DNA from: Flavobacterium potami
Lineage (GTDB): Bacteria > Bacteroidota > Bacteroidia > Flavobacteriales > Flavobacteriaceae
Direction of reading: 5' to 3'
DNA length: 64,000 bases
NCBI RefSeq assembly: GCF_020026915.1
Contig: NZ_JAINUY010000006.1
Coordinates: 368,601 to 432,600, forward strand
Shown piece after piece: positions 17,671 through 25,629 of this stretch. A model generated the notes under the pieces. It saw only the letters and a program-made list of their open reading frames with translations. It had not been told where the DNA came from and did no database searches. Every line of letters starts with the position of its first letter. The stretch's first letter is position 1. The position numbers were made by a program, and so were the translations under genes.

Positions 17671-18010
17671 TAACCGCAAAGGGCGCAAAGATTTACGCAA
17701 AGCACGCTAAGTTTTCTTTATTTCAGAAGTTTTTAAAGTTCGCAAAGCTTTGTCTTAGAATATCTTTGCGTATTCTATATAAAACATAGCCCAAGGTTTC
17801 AACCTTGGGTACGTATCGTGTTCCAATCTTTGTGTACCCAAGGTTAAAACCATGGGCTATGTTCTGAATAAATTGCGAAATAGCTTTATAAAAAGTTAGC
17901 CACAGATTAAAAAGATTAAAAGGATTTTTAAATCTGTATTAATCTGTGTAATCTGTGGCTAAATAAAACCTTTGCGAACTTTGCGTAACTCTTAGCGTTC
18001 TTAGCGGTTA
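17671..18010. repeat. Composite of three different inverted repeats
   Basis: This 455-bp gap contains an outer inverted repeat of the TAACCGCAAAG type (17671-17710 facing 17970-18010). Inside it lie an inverted pair built on AACATAGCCCAAGGTT (17784-17812 and 17834-17862) and a third pair, TTAGCCACAGATTA / TAATCTGTGGCTAA (17896-17909 and 17949-17962). There is no coding potential. The outer repeat family recurs at 36794-37015. Confidence 0.85.
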
Positions 18011-18021
18011 AGCAAAAAAAA

Positions 18022-18582
18022 CTATATATTCTCAATCTGAATACGCTTTTTATCTTTTGATTGTTTGAAAGAAGTAGGAGTAAAGCCTGTGATTTTCTTG
18101 AATTGATTGCTCAAATGCGCTACATTGCTGTAGTTAAGAATATCGGCAATTTCGCTTAACGAAAGCTCATTGTAGATCAATAACTCTTTTACTTTTTCAA
18201 TTTTTTGGCTGATGAAATACTTTTCAATTGTGGTGTTTTCAATTTCCGAAAACAAATTGCTTAGTGAATTATAATCTTGATTCAGGTTTTCAGCCAAATA
18301 ATCAGACAAGTTGATTTTGAGATCGTTGTTTTTATGATGTACCAAATCGACAATTAGATTTTTTATTCTTTCAACCGTTTTTGTTTTTTTATCATCAATT
18401 AAATCAAAACCTAAAGCTTGAAGGTTTTCTAAAAGAACTTCTTTTTGTTCGTCGCTGATTTCTTGTTCCAATTCTACTTCACCCAATTCCACAGCAATAG
18501 TTTGAAGTCCGAGTTTTTCCAACTCAGACTCCACAACCATTTTGCATCTCGCGCACACCATATTTTTGATGTAGAGCTTCAT
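18022..18582 (-). CDS. AraC-type regulator with a heavy-metal-binding (HMA-like) N-terminus
   Basis: From the ATG at 18582 the protein has 186 residues. The first 65 look like an HMA ferredoxin-fold domain, with MKLYIKNMVCARCKMVVESE carrying C10 and C13 in the metal-site position. A linker leads to an AraC/XylS double HTH (about 95-182, LSEIADILNYSNVAHLSNQFKKITG). I reject the start at 18615, which overlaps the upstream stop; the chosen start follows that stop after 2 nt. The layout suggests a one-component sensor of copper or a similar metal that controls this cluster. That role is inferred. Confidence 0.85.
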   Translation of the reverse strand: MKLYIKNMVCARCKMVVESELEKLGLQTIAVELGEVELEQEISDEQKEVLLENLQALGFDLIDDKKTKTVERIKNLIVDLVHHKNNDLKINLSDYLAENLNQDYNSLSNLFSEIENTTIEKYFISQKIEKVKELLIYNELSLSEIADILNYSNVAHLSNQFKKITGFTPTSFKQSKDKKRIQIENI

Positions 18583-18584
18583 AT

Positions 18585-19115
18585 TTATTTGATCGTTTCT
18601 ACCACGTTTCCGCAAGTCAACATCGAAGAACCGTAGTACGGATTCTTAACTGCTTTTTCTTTGCTTAGCCAATCAGCGTCTGCCATTGGGCAATATTGTT
18701 TGTAGATTGGCTGATCTGGACTTGAAACTTTTATTAAATCGTAAGTGCTTTTCGATAAAGATTTAAAAGTCTCACGTTGTTTTTTAAGATCTGTTGTAGA
18801 CGAAATACTTTTAGCATCGGCAGTTAATTTTTTAACCACTTTCATCCAAACTGTATGTTCGTTGCTTTTTAGTTTGTCCATTTTTACTGCAGAAATTGCT
18901 GTCAATAAAGTTGCAGCTTTCGCTGAAGTCAATTTGCTGTCACTTTTAATAAGCGCATCTTTTACATTAAAATAAGCATCATAAACAGATTGAAGCTGAC
19001 TTGCATCAACGATTTCTGTCGTTCCTGATTCTGATTTTACTGTATTTGCTTGAATATTATTTGCACTAAAAACTACTGTTAGTACTGTTGCTAAAGCTAT
19101 AATTGATTTTTTCAT
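18585..19115 (-). CDS. Secreted DUF3347 protein
   Basis: This 176-residue protein has a signal peptide (MKKSIIALATVLTVVFSANNIQA), a helical middle, and the DUF3347 ending YKQYCPMADADWLSKEKAVKNPYYGSSMLTCG. DUF3347 domains often occur with, or fused to, periplasmic components of Cu/Ag efflux systems, and the conserved Cys, Met and His-type residues suggest metal binding. It precedes the HMA-AraC regulator by 2 nt and is therefore co-transcribed with it. Confidence 0.88.
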   Translation of the reverse strand: MKKSIIALATVLTVVFSANNIQANTVKSESGTTEIVDASQLQSVYDAYFNVKDALIKSDSKLTSAKAATLLTAISAVKMDKLKSNEHTVWMKVVKKLTADAKSISSTTDLKKQRETFKSLSKSTYDLIKVSSPDQPIYKQYCPMADADWLSKEKAVKNPYYGSSMLTCGNVVETIK

Positions 19116-19215
19116 TGTGTATAATATTTTAGGTAAAGGATTTAATTTCCTTTAAAATTAATTAAAAAAAGTTGATTTCGAAAAGGCCCAATATGGGCTG
19201 TCATAAATACGATAA

Positions 19216-19575
19216 TTATATTTTCGGCTTCAGCCAAATAGAAGTAAATCCAGAAGAAATGGTAGAATTACTGTAAGATGCAATCGTGTTTTTTAAAGAA
19301 AAATTGAAAACATCATTTTGTAAATCAAATTCGTTTGAAGTCAAAATAATGAATTGCAATGCAGAAGTTGTACAGCCAGAATGACGGCATTTTCCATCAC
19401 AATTGTGTTTTTCGTGTTTTGACGTTTTCTTTTCACAGCATTTTTTAGAACAGCTGTTTTCTTCTTTAGGGGCAATTTCTTTATGATTTCCCATATTGCA
19501 TGCGTAAGTATAACCTGGATTCAAAAAGAAACTAAGTGTTATAAAAAGCAGTATGATGTGGATTTTCTTTTTCAA
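19216..19575 (-). CDS. Secreted Cys/His-rich small protein
   Basis: This 119-residue protein has a signal peptide (MKKKIHIILLFITLSFFLNPGYTYA) followed by a dense Cys/His block (about 26-68, CNMGNHKE ... CSKKCCEKK ... HEKHNCDGKCRHSGC) and an ordinary C-terminal half. It is the most upstream gene of the minus-strand copper region, 100 nt before the DUF3347 gene. I do not recognise a named family. Periplasmic metal binding or trafficking is a reasonable inference. Confidence 0.75.
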   Translation of the reverse strand: MKKKIHIILLFITLSFFLNPGYTYACNMGNHKEIAPKEENSCSKKCCEKKTSKHEKHNCDGKCRHSGCTTSALQFIILTSNEFDLQNDVFNFSLKNTIASYSNSTISSGFTSIWLKPKI

Positions 19576-19644
19576 AGAAATTGTTTTTGAAGTACAAATT
19601 TAGTTAAAAATGTTCGAGGAAATTACTTTTTAAGATTTCGATAA

Positions 19645-20478
19645 CTACAGTTTCTTAAAATCGGTTGGTTTCATGTTTTTACGTTTTTTGAAATAATTCG
19701 TCAAATGACTTTCATCCGTAAAACCAAATTCGTACGCAATTTGTTTAATCGGCAATTGATTGTTGTGGAATCTTTTTTCGATTAAAGTCGTTCTCAAATT
19801 ATGAATATATTCCCGATAACTGATGCTGAATGTTCTCTTAAAATAAGCACTAAAATACGTTTGAGCAATATTGAAATGTTCAGCAATCACTTTTACTTGA
19901 ACCAATTTCGGCTGATAAATATTCTGATGAATGTAATTGGCAATTTGTTCATTATCCAAATGATTTGATTGCATCTGTAGATTCATACCGCGAATAGTTT
20001 CTTTAATCAAACCAAAAATCGAAAGAATTTGATAGAAAACAATAGGTGAAGAAGTCACATCAATATATTTATCGTAAGTAACAATGTTTTCGACTGTGTT
20101 TTTTAGAATCGTTTTGCAAGGTTCATCAAATTTCAAAACGGTTTCTTTCAAGATTTTGTCCCGCATGAAACTTTCTGGAGTATTGACTAAGAATTCGTCG
20201 CAAGTCAGATTTTGTTTGGAGTTGAAATAATTATCTGTGAATTTGATGAAAATGAATCGCGTACTTTTCTTTATATCAAAATAATGTTCGTCATCTGGCG
20301 AAATAACAAATAGATCTCCCGCTTTATAAGGGAGCAGATTGTTATTCAAATGATGAATACCGCTTCCTTTCTTGATATAAATGATTTCATAATAGGTGTG
20401 AGTATGCGGAGGAAGATGAAATTTCTCTTCTTCAAATTCATCAAGAACAAGCGTTTTAAACTGATTTAATTTCGGCAT
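19645..20478 (-). CDS. AraC-family regulator with cupin sensor domain
   Basis: This 277-residue protein has an AraC-type cupin N-terminus (about 18-75, LPPHTHTYYEIIYIKKGSG ... GDLFVISPDDEHYF) and a C-terminal double HTH (about 178-277, ending TDESHLTNYFKKRKNMKPTDFKKL). It is divergent from the MFS exporter gene, with about 100 nt between the starts, so control of that gene is likely. The ligand is not predictable. Confidence 0.9.
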   Translation of the reverse strand: MPKLNQFKTLVLDEFEEEKFHLPPHTHTYYEIIYIKKGSGIHHLNNNLLPYKAGDLFVISPDDEHYFDIKKSTRFIFIKFTDNYFNSKQNLTCDEFLVNTPESFMRDKILKETVLKFDEPCKTILKNTVENIVTYDKYIDVTSSPIVFYQILSIFGLIKETIRGMNLQMQSNHLDNEQIANYIHQNIYQPKLVQVKVIAEHFNIAQTYFSAYFKRTFSISYREYIHNLRTTLIEKRFHNNQLPIKQIAYEFGFTDESHLTNYFKKRKNMKPTDFKKL

Positions 20479-20581
20479 GACTTAAATATACAATTTTATG
20501 TCGCAAATTTACAATTTTTTTGAAGGTTAACGGTGTTAATTTTGCGTCGTAGAAATCTATTCCTTTCTATAATAAATCAAA

Positions 20582-21748
20582 ATGAAAAAAAGTCTTATTG
20601 CACTCTCTTTAGGAGGGTTAACCATTGGTATTACAGAGTTTGTAATGATGGGATTACTCCCAGATATTGCTTCAGATATGAAAGTTTCCATTCCGGTTGC
20701 TGGATATTTAATTTCGTCTTATGCACTTGGAGTTGTTATTGGAGCGCCACTATTAGTAATCGCAGGAAGAAATTATGCGCCTAAAAAAATGCTTTTAATT
20801 TTAGCTTTAATGTTGGCTGTTTTTAACGCATTGTCAATTATTGCTCCTGATTATAATGTTTTATTTGCTTCTCGATTTTTATCTGGATTACCACACGGAG
20901 CATTCTTTGGAGTGGGAGCGGTAGTCGCAAGCCGTTTGGCAGACAAAGGAAAAGAAGCACAGGCCATTTCTATAATGTTTGCAGGTTTAACGATTGCTAA
21001 CTTAATTGGTGTGCCAATCGGAACTTATATAGGTCACCATTTTATTTGGCGTTATACTTTTATATTAATTGCGATTGTTGGCCTGTTGACTTTTTTGGCT
21101 ATTTATTTTTGGATGCCAAATCTTGAAAAAGGTGAAAGTGTAAACATGAAAACACAACTTCAGTTCTTTAAGAAAACAGAAGCTTGGTTAATTATAGGAA
21201 TCACGGCAATTGGTTTTGGAGGATTATTTGCTTGGATAAGTTACATTGCTCCACTTTTAATTAATGTATCTAAGTTTTTGCCAGAAGATGTTTCTTCTAT
21301 TTTGATCTTAGCTGGATTAGGAATGGTTGTAGGGAATTTTGTGGGAGGAAAATTGGCAGATAAATATTCACCAGCACCAACCGTATTGGCGCTATTATTT
21401 GTGATGGTGCTTGATTTGTTGATGGTTTACTTTTTCTCTTTCAATCAATACATCTCATTGTTTTTGACTTTCTTAACAGGAGCAATATCTTTTTCAGTTA
21501 TTGCACCAATCCAAATGCTAATGATCAAAACGGCTAAAGATGCAGAGATGATTGCATCAGCTGCACTTCAAGGGAGTTTTAATATTGGAAATGCTTTGGG
21601 AGCTTTCTTAGGTGGATTGCCTTTAGCAGCGGGTTATAATTTTGCGTCACCGAATCTTATTGGTATTGCAATGGCTATGACCGGAATGATTATTACTTTC
21701 ATACTGATGAGGTTACATCGAAAGCAAGTACAGTTGCAGCGTATTTAA
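20582..21748 (+). CDS. MFS exporter, DHA1 / AraJ-like
   Basis: This 388-residue protein has twelve predicted membrane helices and the AraJ/YdhP-type beginning GGLTIGITEFVMMGLLPDIA, with GAPLLVIAGRNYAPKK as the loop 2-3 motif of major-facilitator antiporters. Family members export sugars, arabinose-like compounds or drugs. It pairs with the divergent AraC regulator. The frame that starts at 20533 is only an out-of-frame shadow. Confidence 0.9.
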   Translation: MKKSLIALSLGGLTIGITEFVMMGLLPDIASDMKVSIPVAGYLISSYALGVVIGAPLLVIAGRNYAPKKMLLILALMLAVFNALSIIAPDYNVLFASRFLSGLPHGAFFGVGAVVASRLADKGKEAQAISIMFAGLTIANLIGVPIGTYIGHHFIWRYTFILIAIVGLLTFLAIYFWMPNLEKGESVNMKTQLQFFKKTEAWLIIGITAIGFGGLFAWISYIAPLLINVSKFLPEDVSSILILAGLGMVVGNFVGGKLADKYSPAPTVLALLFVMVLDLLMVYFFSFNQYISLFLTFLTGAISFSVIAPIQMLMIKTAKDAEMIASAALQGSFNIGNALGAFLGGLPLAAGYNFASPNLIGIAMAMTGMIITFILMRLHRKQVQLQRI

Positions 21749-21770
21749 AGATTTAGAATTTAATTTTCTG

Positions 21771-21800
21771 AGCCCTTAACGTTTGTTTAAGGGCTTTTTT
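21771..21800 (+). terminator. Terminator of the MFS gene
   Basis: AGCCCTTAA / TTAAGGGCT stem with a 7-nt loop followed by a run of T. Confidence 0.88.
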
Positions 21801-21981
21801 GTGCTTGTATTTATAGAAACTTATAGTCAAAATTACCTTTTCTTTTATTTGTAGTTATCTATTTATAGGTAAAATCAGTATAAAATTGGAATTGTAAAGT
21901 AATTATTTTCTAATTTTTTTAGTTTTATTTTAACTTTTTAAGTGTAAAAACAACACCTAATAATTTCGCAATGAATATTCA

Positions 21982-21995
21982 TGTAATCGATTGTT
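21982..21995. promoter_or_regulatory. Imperfect LacI-type half of the PUL 1 control region
   Basis: TGTAATCGATTGTT shares the first 11 bases of the perfect palindrome at 22168-22181. A third related sequence, AAATCGATTAAG, lies near 22202. Their spacing (about 186 and 33 bp) would allow looping or cooperative binding, which is an inference. Confidence 0.4.
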
Positions 21996-22159
21996 TTTTT
22001 TGCAAAAAGCAAATCAAATCGAGGATTAATAATAATATATTTAATATTTTATATTCATTAAAATTGTATATCTCACATAAAAAAGTGTTTATTTTTTTGA
22101 TATGTAATTTTTTTTAGGACTTTTTTATGAAAAATTATTTTTCATTTAAAAAAAATATC

Positions 22160-22167
22160 TATGTTTG
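22160..22167 (+). promoter_or_regulatory. -7 promoter element of PUL 1
   Basis: TATGTTTG fits TAnnTTTG exactly and is followed immediately by the operator-like palindrome. The predicted transcript start lies inside that palindrome, leaving a leader of about 190 nt before susC. No clear -33 TTG is visible. Confidence 0.6.
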
Positions 22168-22181
22168 TGTAATCGATTACA
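22168..22181. promoter_or_regulatory. Perfect 14-bp palindrome, LacI/GalR-type operator candidate
   Basis: TGTAATCGATTACA is a perfect palindrome with the central CG typical of LacI-family operators. It overlaps the predicted transcription start of the SusCD operon, so a bound repressor would block initiation. No LacI-family gene is present in the window. Confidence 0.65.
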
Positions 22182-22366
22182 ACTTTTTTTTCACATCTTC
22201 GAAATCGATTAAGTTATAAGAATTGAACAAGAGTGAAAAAACAATCTATTTGTTAATATTTATAAAAAATAATAAACCTGTAATAATTAAAAGAATGAAT
22301 TGAAAACAGACACAAAAAACCACTTAAACCACAACTAAAAACTATTAATAACTTAAACAATCAACC

Positions 22367-25300
22367 ATGAACTTTAAAGAACTATTAAACAAAGGAGCAG
22401 ATTTTTGCTTTAAACTTGTTTTCTTACTGTGCTTATTGATCGGAAGTCAAGTACAAGCACAGACTACCACCATAGAGGGAACCGTGAAAGATGCTGCGGG
22501 ACTTTCTCTGCCGGGTGTAAATGTCTTGGAGAAAGGAACCAAAAACGGTACCTCGACGGACTTTGACGGTCACTACAAAATTAAATTAACCAATCCGAAA
22601 GCGGTATTGAGTTTTTCATTCATCGGATTTAAAAGTGTTGATGCTTCTGCAGATGGAAAATCTAAAGTAAATGTAACTATGTCTGAAGATTCGAACAGCT
22701 TAAATGAAGTTGTTGTTATCGGATATGGAACTTCAAAAAAATCTGATTTGACGGGAGCGGTTTCGACTATCTCAGGAAACGATTTGAAGAAAGTTCCAGT
22801 GGCAAATGTCGCTGAAGCTTTAACAGGTCGTATTGCCGGTGTGCAGGTTACAGCTTCTGAGGGATCTCCAGATGCAGATATAAAAATTAGAGTACGTGGA
22901 GGTGGTTCTCTTACTCAAGATGCTTCGCCTTTGATTATCGTGGATGGATTTCCAATCAATAATATGAATGATATTTCTTCATCTGATATAGAAACAATGA
23001 CTGTTTTAAAAGATGCGGCTTCAACTGCAATCTACGGATCTCGTGGTGCGAATGGAGTTATTCTTATTACAACAAAAAGTGGTAAAGATGGGAAAATGGC
23101 AGTAAACTTCAATATGTTCTATGGTATGAAAACTATGGCGAAAGGAATTGATGTTTTATCTCCAGAAGATTATACAAAATGGCAATATGAGTATGCTTTG
23201 CTTTCTCAAACAGGTACAAAAGTGGCTTCTGATCCAACTTCATATACTCGATATTTTGGAAACTGGCAAGATCATGATATGTACAATGGTTTAAAAGGAG
23301 ATAATTGGCAAAAACAAATTTTTGGTCGTAGAGGTGAGGTGCAAAGCCGTGATTTAGGAATTAGAGGTGGGACAGATAAACTTAATTATAATTTTAACTA
23401 CGCTCATTATGATGAAAAAGCAATCATGATTGGTTCAAATTATAAAAGAAACAACCTTGCGTTGGCTTTAAAAAGTAAAGTGAGTGATAAAATTGATGTT
23501 GGTTTTACTGTGCGTTATTCTGATACAGAAATCGATGGTGGAGGTGTAAACGAGCAAAATGAAAAATCTTCAGCAGATTCACGTATGCGTACAATTGTTG
23601 GTTATGCACCACTTCCTGTATCAGGTTTAACTTCAGAAGACGTGGCAGGAGATGGTTCAGATCAATTGATAAATCCTTTCTCATCTGTTTCTGATAATGA
23701 TCGTCAACAGTTTCGTAAAAACTTTAATATGTTAGGAAGTTTTGGATGGGAAATTATAGATAATTTAAAATTGAAAGTTGATTTAGGTCTTGACAATTTC
23801 AACACTTTGGACTATCGTTTTTATGGGCTTACTACTTACTACGTAGCTAACTCTCCAATTGCAACTTTACAAGATATGCCTGCAATGATTATGGGAGATA
23901 GTAAAGAAAGACGTTTTAGAAACGCTAATACATTGAATTACGATTTCAAAAAAATAATGGGTGAAAACCATCATTTGAATGTTCTTTTAGGGCAAGAAAG
24001 TATTACTTATAATTCAAATAATGTAACTACTACAATTCACGGTTATCCTACATTTTTTGATTTCGAAAAAGCAAAAACACTAACAAGTCAAGGAACACCA
24101 CAAGCGGTAGATAATTACTATAATCCAGATGACAAACTGTTGTCATTCTTTGGTCGTGCTAATTATGATTATAAAAACCGCTATATTTTATCGGCTACTT
24201 TTCGTGCAGATGGATCTAGTAAATTTTTAGAACAAAACCGTTGGGGGTATTTTCCAGCTTTTGCAGCAGGATGGAAAATTTCTGAAGAGAGTTTCCTTAA
24301 AGGTAAATCATGGTTAGATCTTTTAAAATTGAGAGCTAGTTATGGTGAAGCAGGTAATAATAATATTCCGGTTGGACAGCAAATTCAAATTTTCCAATCT
24401 ACTCCAACAACTTGGATTAATGGAGTTACAAGTGTTTGGGCGCCTTCAAAAACAATGCCTAATCCAGACTTGAAATGGGAAACTACAGTAACGCAAAACG
24501 TTGGTTTGGATTTCGGTTTTTTCAAAAACCGCTTGAGTGGTAATTTCGATGTTTACAAAAATGTTACTAGCGATTTATTAATCAATTTCCCGGTTCCAGG
24601 ATCTGGATATGATTTTCAATATCGTAACATGGGAGAAACACAAAATACAGGTTTTGAAGCTACGATAAATGTTGTTGCTATTGAAAAAGCGAAGTACGGT
24701 TTGAACTTTTCATTCAATATGTCAGTAAACAAAAACCGTATTAACTCATTAGGGGTTATGAATAATTTTGGAGCTGCTACAGGTTGGGCTTCTTCACAAA
24801 TTGGGGATGATTATCTAATATCAGTTGGTTCTTCATTAGGTACTATGTATGGTTACAAGAATGATGGAAGATATGAAGTTTCTGATTTTGATTATGTTGG
24901 AGGAAAATATGTTCTGAAAACTGGAGTAATTCCTACGGCAACAACTTTAGTAGGAGATGGAAGTTCTATTAAACCGGGAGACATGAAATTAAAAGATGTT
25001 AACGGAGATGGTAAAGTAGACATAAACGATAAAACTATTATTGGAAACGTAAATCCTAAAAGTTCAGGAGGTTTTGTTATTAATGGAAATGCTTACGGAT
25101 TTGACTTAATGGCGGCTTTTAACTGGAGTATTGGTAATGATATTTATAATGCTGATAAAATTGAATTTTCTACAGCAAATGCTTCAGGAAGATACAAAAA
25201 TTTAAATTCGACTATGGCAGATGGAAAAAGATGGACCAATTTAGATCCTGTTTCAGGTCAATTGGTAACAGATAATCCTGACGCATTAGCAGCACTTAAT

Positions 25301-25612
25301 GCTAATACAACAATGTGGTCTCCATATATGAGAACTGCTATATTTACAGATTGGGCAGTTGAAGACGCATCATTTTTAAGATTGAATACTTTAACATTAG
25401 GGTATACAACTCCAGAGATGTTTACATCTAAACTTGGAATTTCTAAATTAAGATTCTACTTAACAGCAAGCAATGTTTTTGTTTGGACTAACTACTCAGG
25501 ATCTGATCCTGAAGTTTCAACGAGAAGAAAAAATCCACTGACACCAGGGGTTGATTCAAGTCCTTATCCAAGAAGCAGACAAATGATTTTTGGAATGAAT
25601 CTTAATTTCTAA
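22367..25612 (+). CDS. SusC/RagA-type TonB-dependent transporter (PUL 1)
   Basis: This 1081-residue outer-membrane transporter imports glycan oligosaccharides together with its SusD partner, powered by TonB. It has a signal peptide (to about residue 32, ending QVQAQ), a carboxypeptidase-D-like domain (about 36-110, VKDAAGLSLPGVNVLEKGT), the SusC signature NEVVVIGYGTSKKSDLTGAV, a plug with the RGGGSL...PLIIVDGFPIN segment, and a 22-strand barrel ending FGMNLNF. A LacI-type operator candidate lies 190 nt upstream. The susD gene follows after 17 nt. Confidence 0.96.
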   Translation: MNFKELLNKGADFCFKLVFLLCLLIGSQVQAQTTTIEGTVKDAAGLSLPGVNVLEKGTKNGTSTDFDGHYKIKLTNPKAVLSFSFIGFKSVDASADGKSKVNVTMSEDSNSLNEVVVIGYGTSKKSDLTGAVSTISGNDLKKVPVANVAEALTGRIAGVQVTASEGSPDADIKIRVRGGGSLTQDASPLIIVDGFPINNMNDISSSDIETMTVLKDAASTAIYGSRGANGVILITTKSGKDGKMAVNFNMFYGMKTMAKGIDVLSPEDYTKWQYEYALLSQTGTKVASDPTSYTRYFGNWQDHDMYNGLKGDNWQKQIFGRRGEVQSRDLGIRGGTDKLNYNFNYAHYDEKAIMIGSNYKRNNLALALKSKVSDKIDVGFTVRYSDTEIDGGGVNEQNEKSSADSRMRTIVGYAPLPVSGLTSEDVAGDGSDQLINPFSSVSDNDRQQFRKNFNMLGSFGWEIIDNLKLKVDLGLDNFNTLDYRFYGLTTYYVANSPIATLQDMPAMIMGDSKERRFRNANTLNYDFKKIMGENHHLNVLLGQESITYNSNNVTTTIHGYPTFFDFEKAKTLTSQGTPQAVDNYYNPDDKLLSFFGRANYDYKNRYILSATFRADGSSKFLEQNRWGYFPAFAAGWKISEESFLKGKSWLDLLKLRASYGEAGNNNIPVGQQIQIFQSTPTTWINGVTSVWAPSKTMPNPDLKWETTVTQNVGLDFGFFKNRLSGNFDVYKNVTSDLLINFPVPGSGYDFQYRNMGETQNTGFEATINVVAIEKAKYGLNFSFNMSVNKNRINSLGVMNNFGAATGWASSQIGDDYLISVGSSLGTMYGYKNDGRYEVSDFDYVGGKYVLKTGVIPTATTLVGDGSSIKPGDMKLKDVNGDGKVDINDKTIIGNVNPKSSGGFVINGNAYGFDLMAAFNWSIGNDIYNADKIEFSTANASGRYKNLNSTMADGKRWTNLDPVSGQLVTDNPDALAALNANTTMWSPYMRTAIFTDWAVEDASFLRLNTLTLGYTTPEMFTSKLGISKLRFYLTASNVFVWTNYSGSDPEVSTRRKNPLTPGVDSSPYPRSRQMIFGMNLNF

Positions 25613-25629
25613 TTTTAAATTATTACAAA

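Noticed and set aside
18583..18615. Longer N-terminus of the HMA-AraC regulator
   Set aside because: It overlaps the end of the DUF3347 gene and would place extra basic residues before the HMA-like domain.
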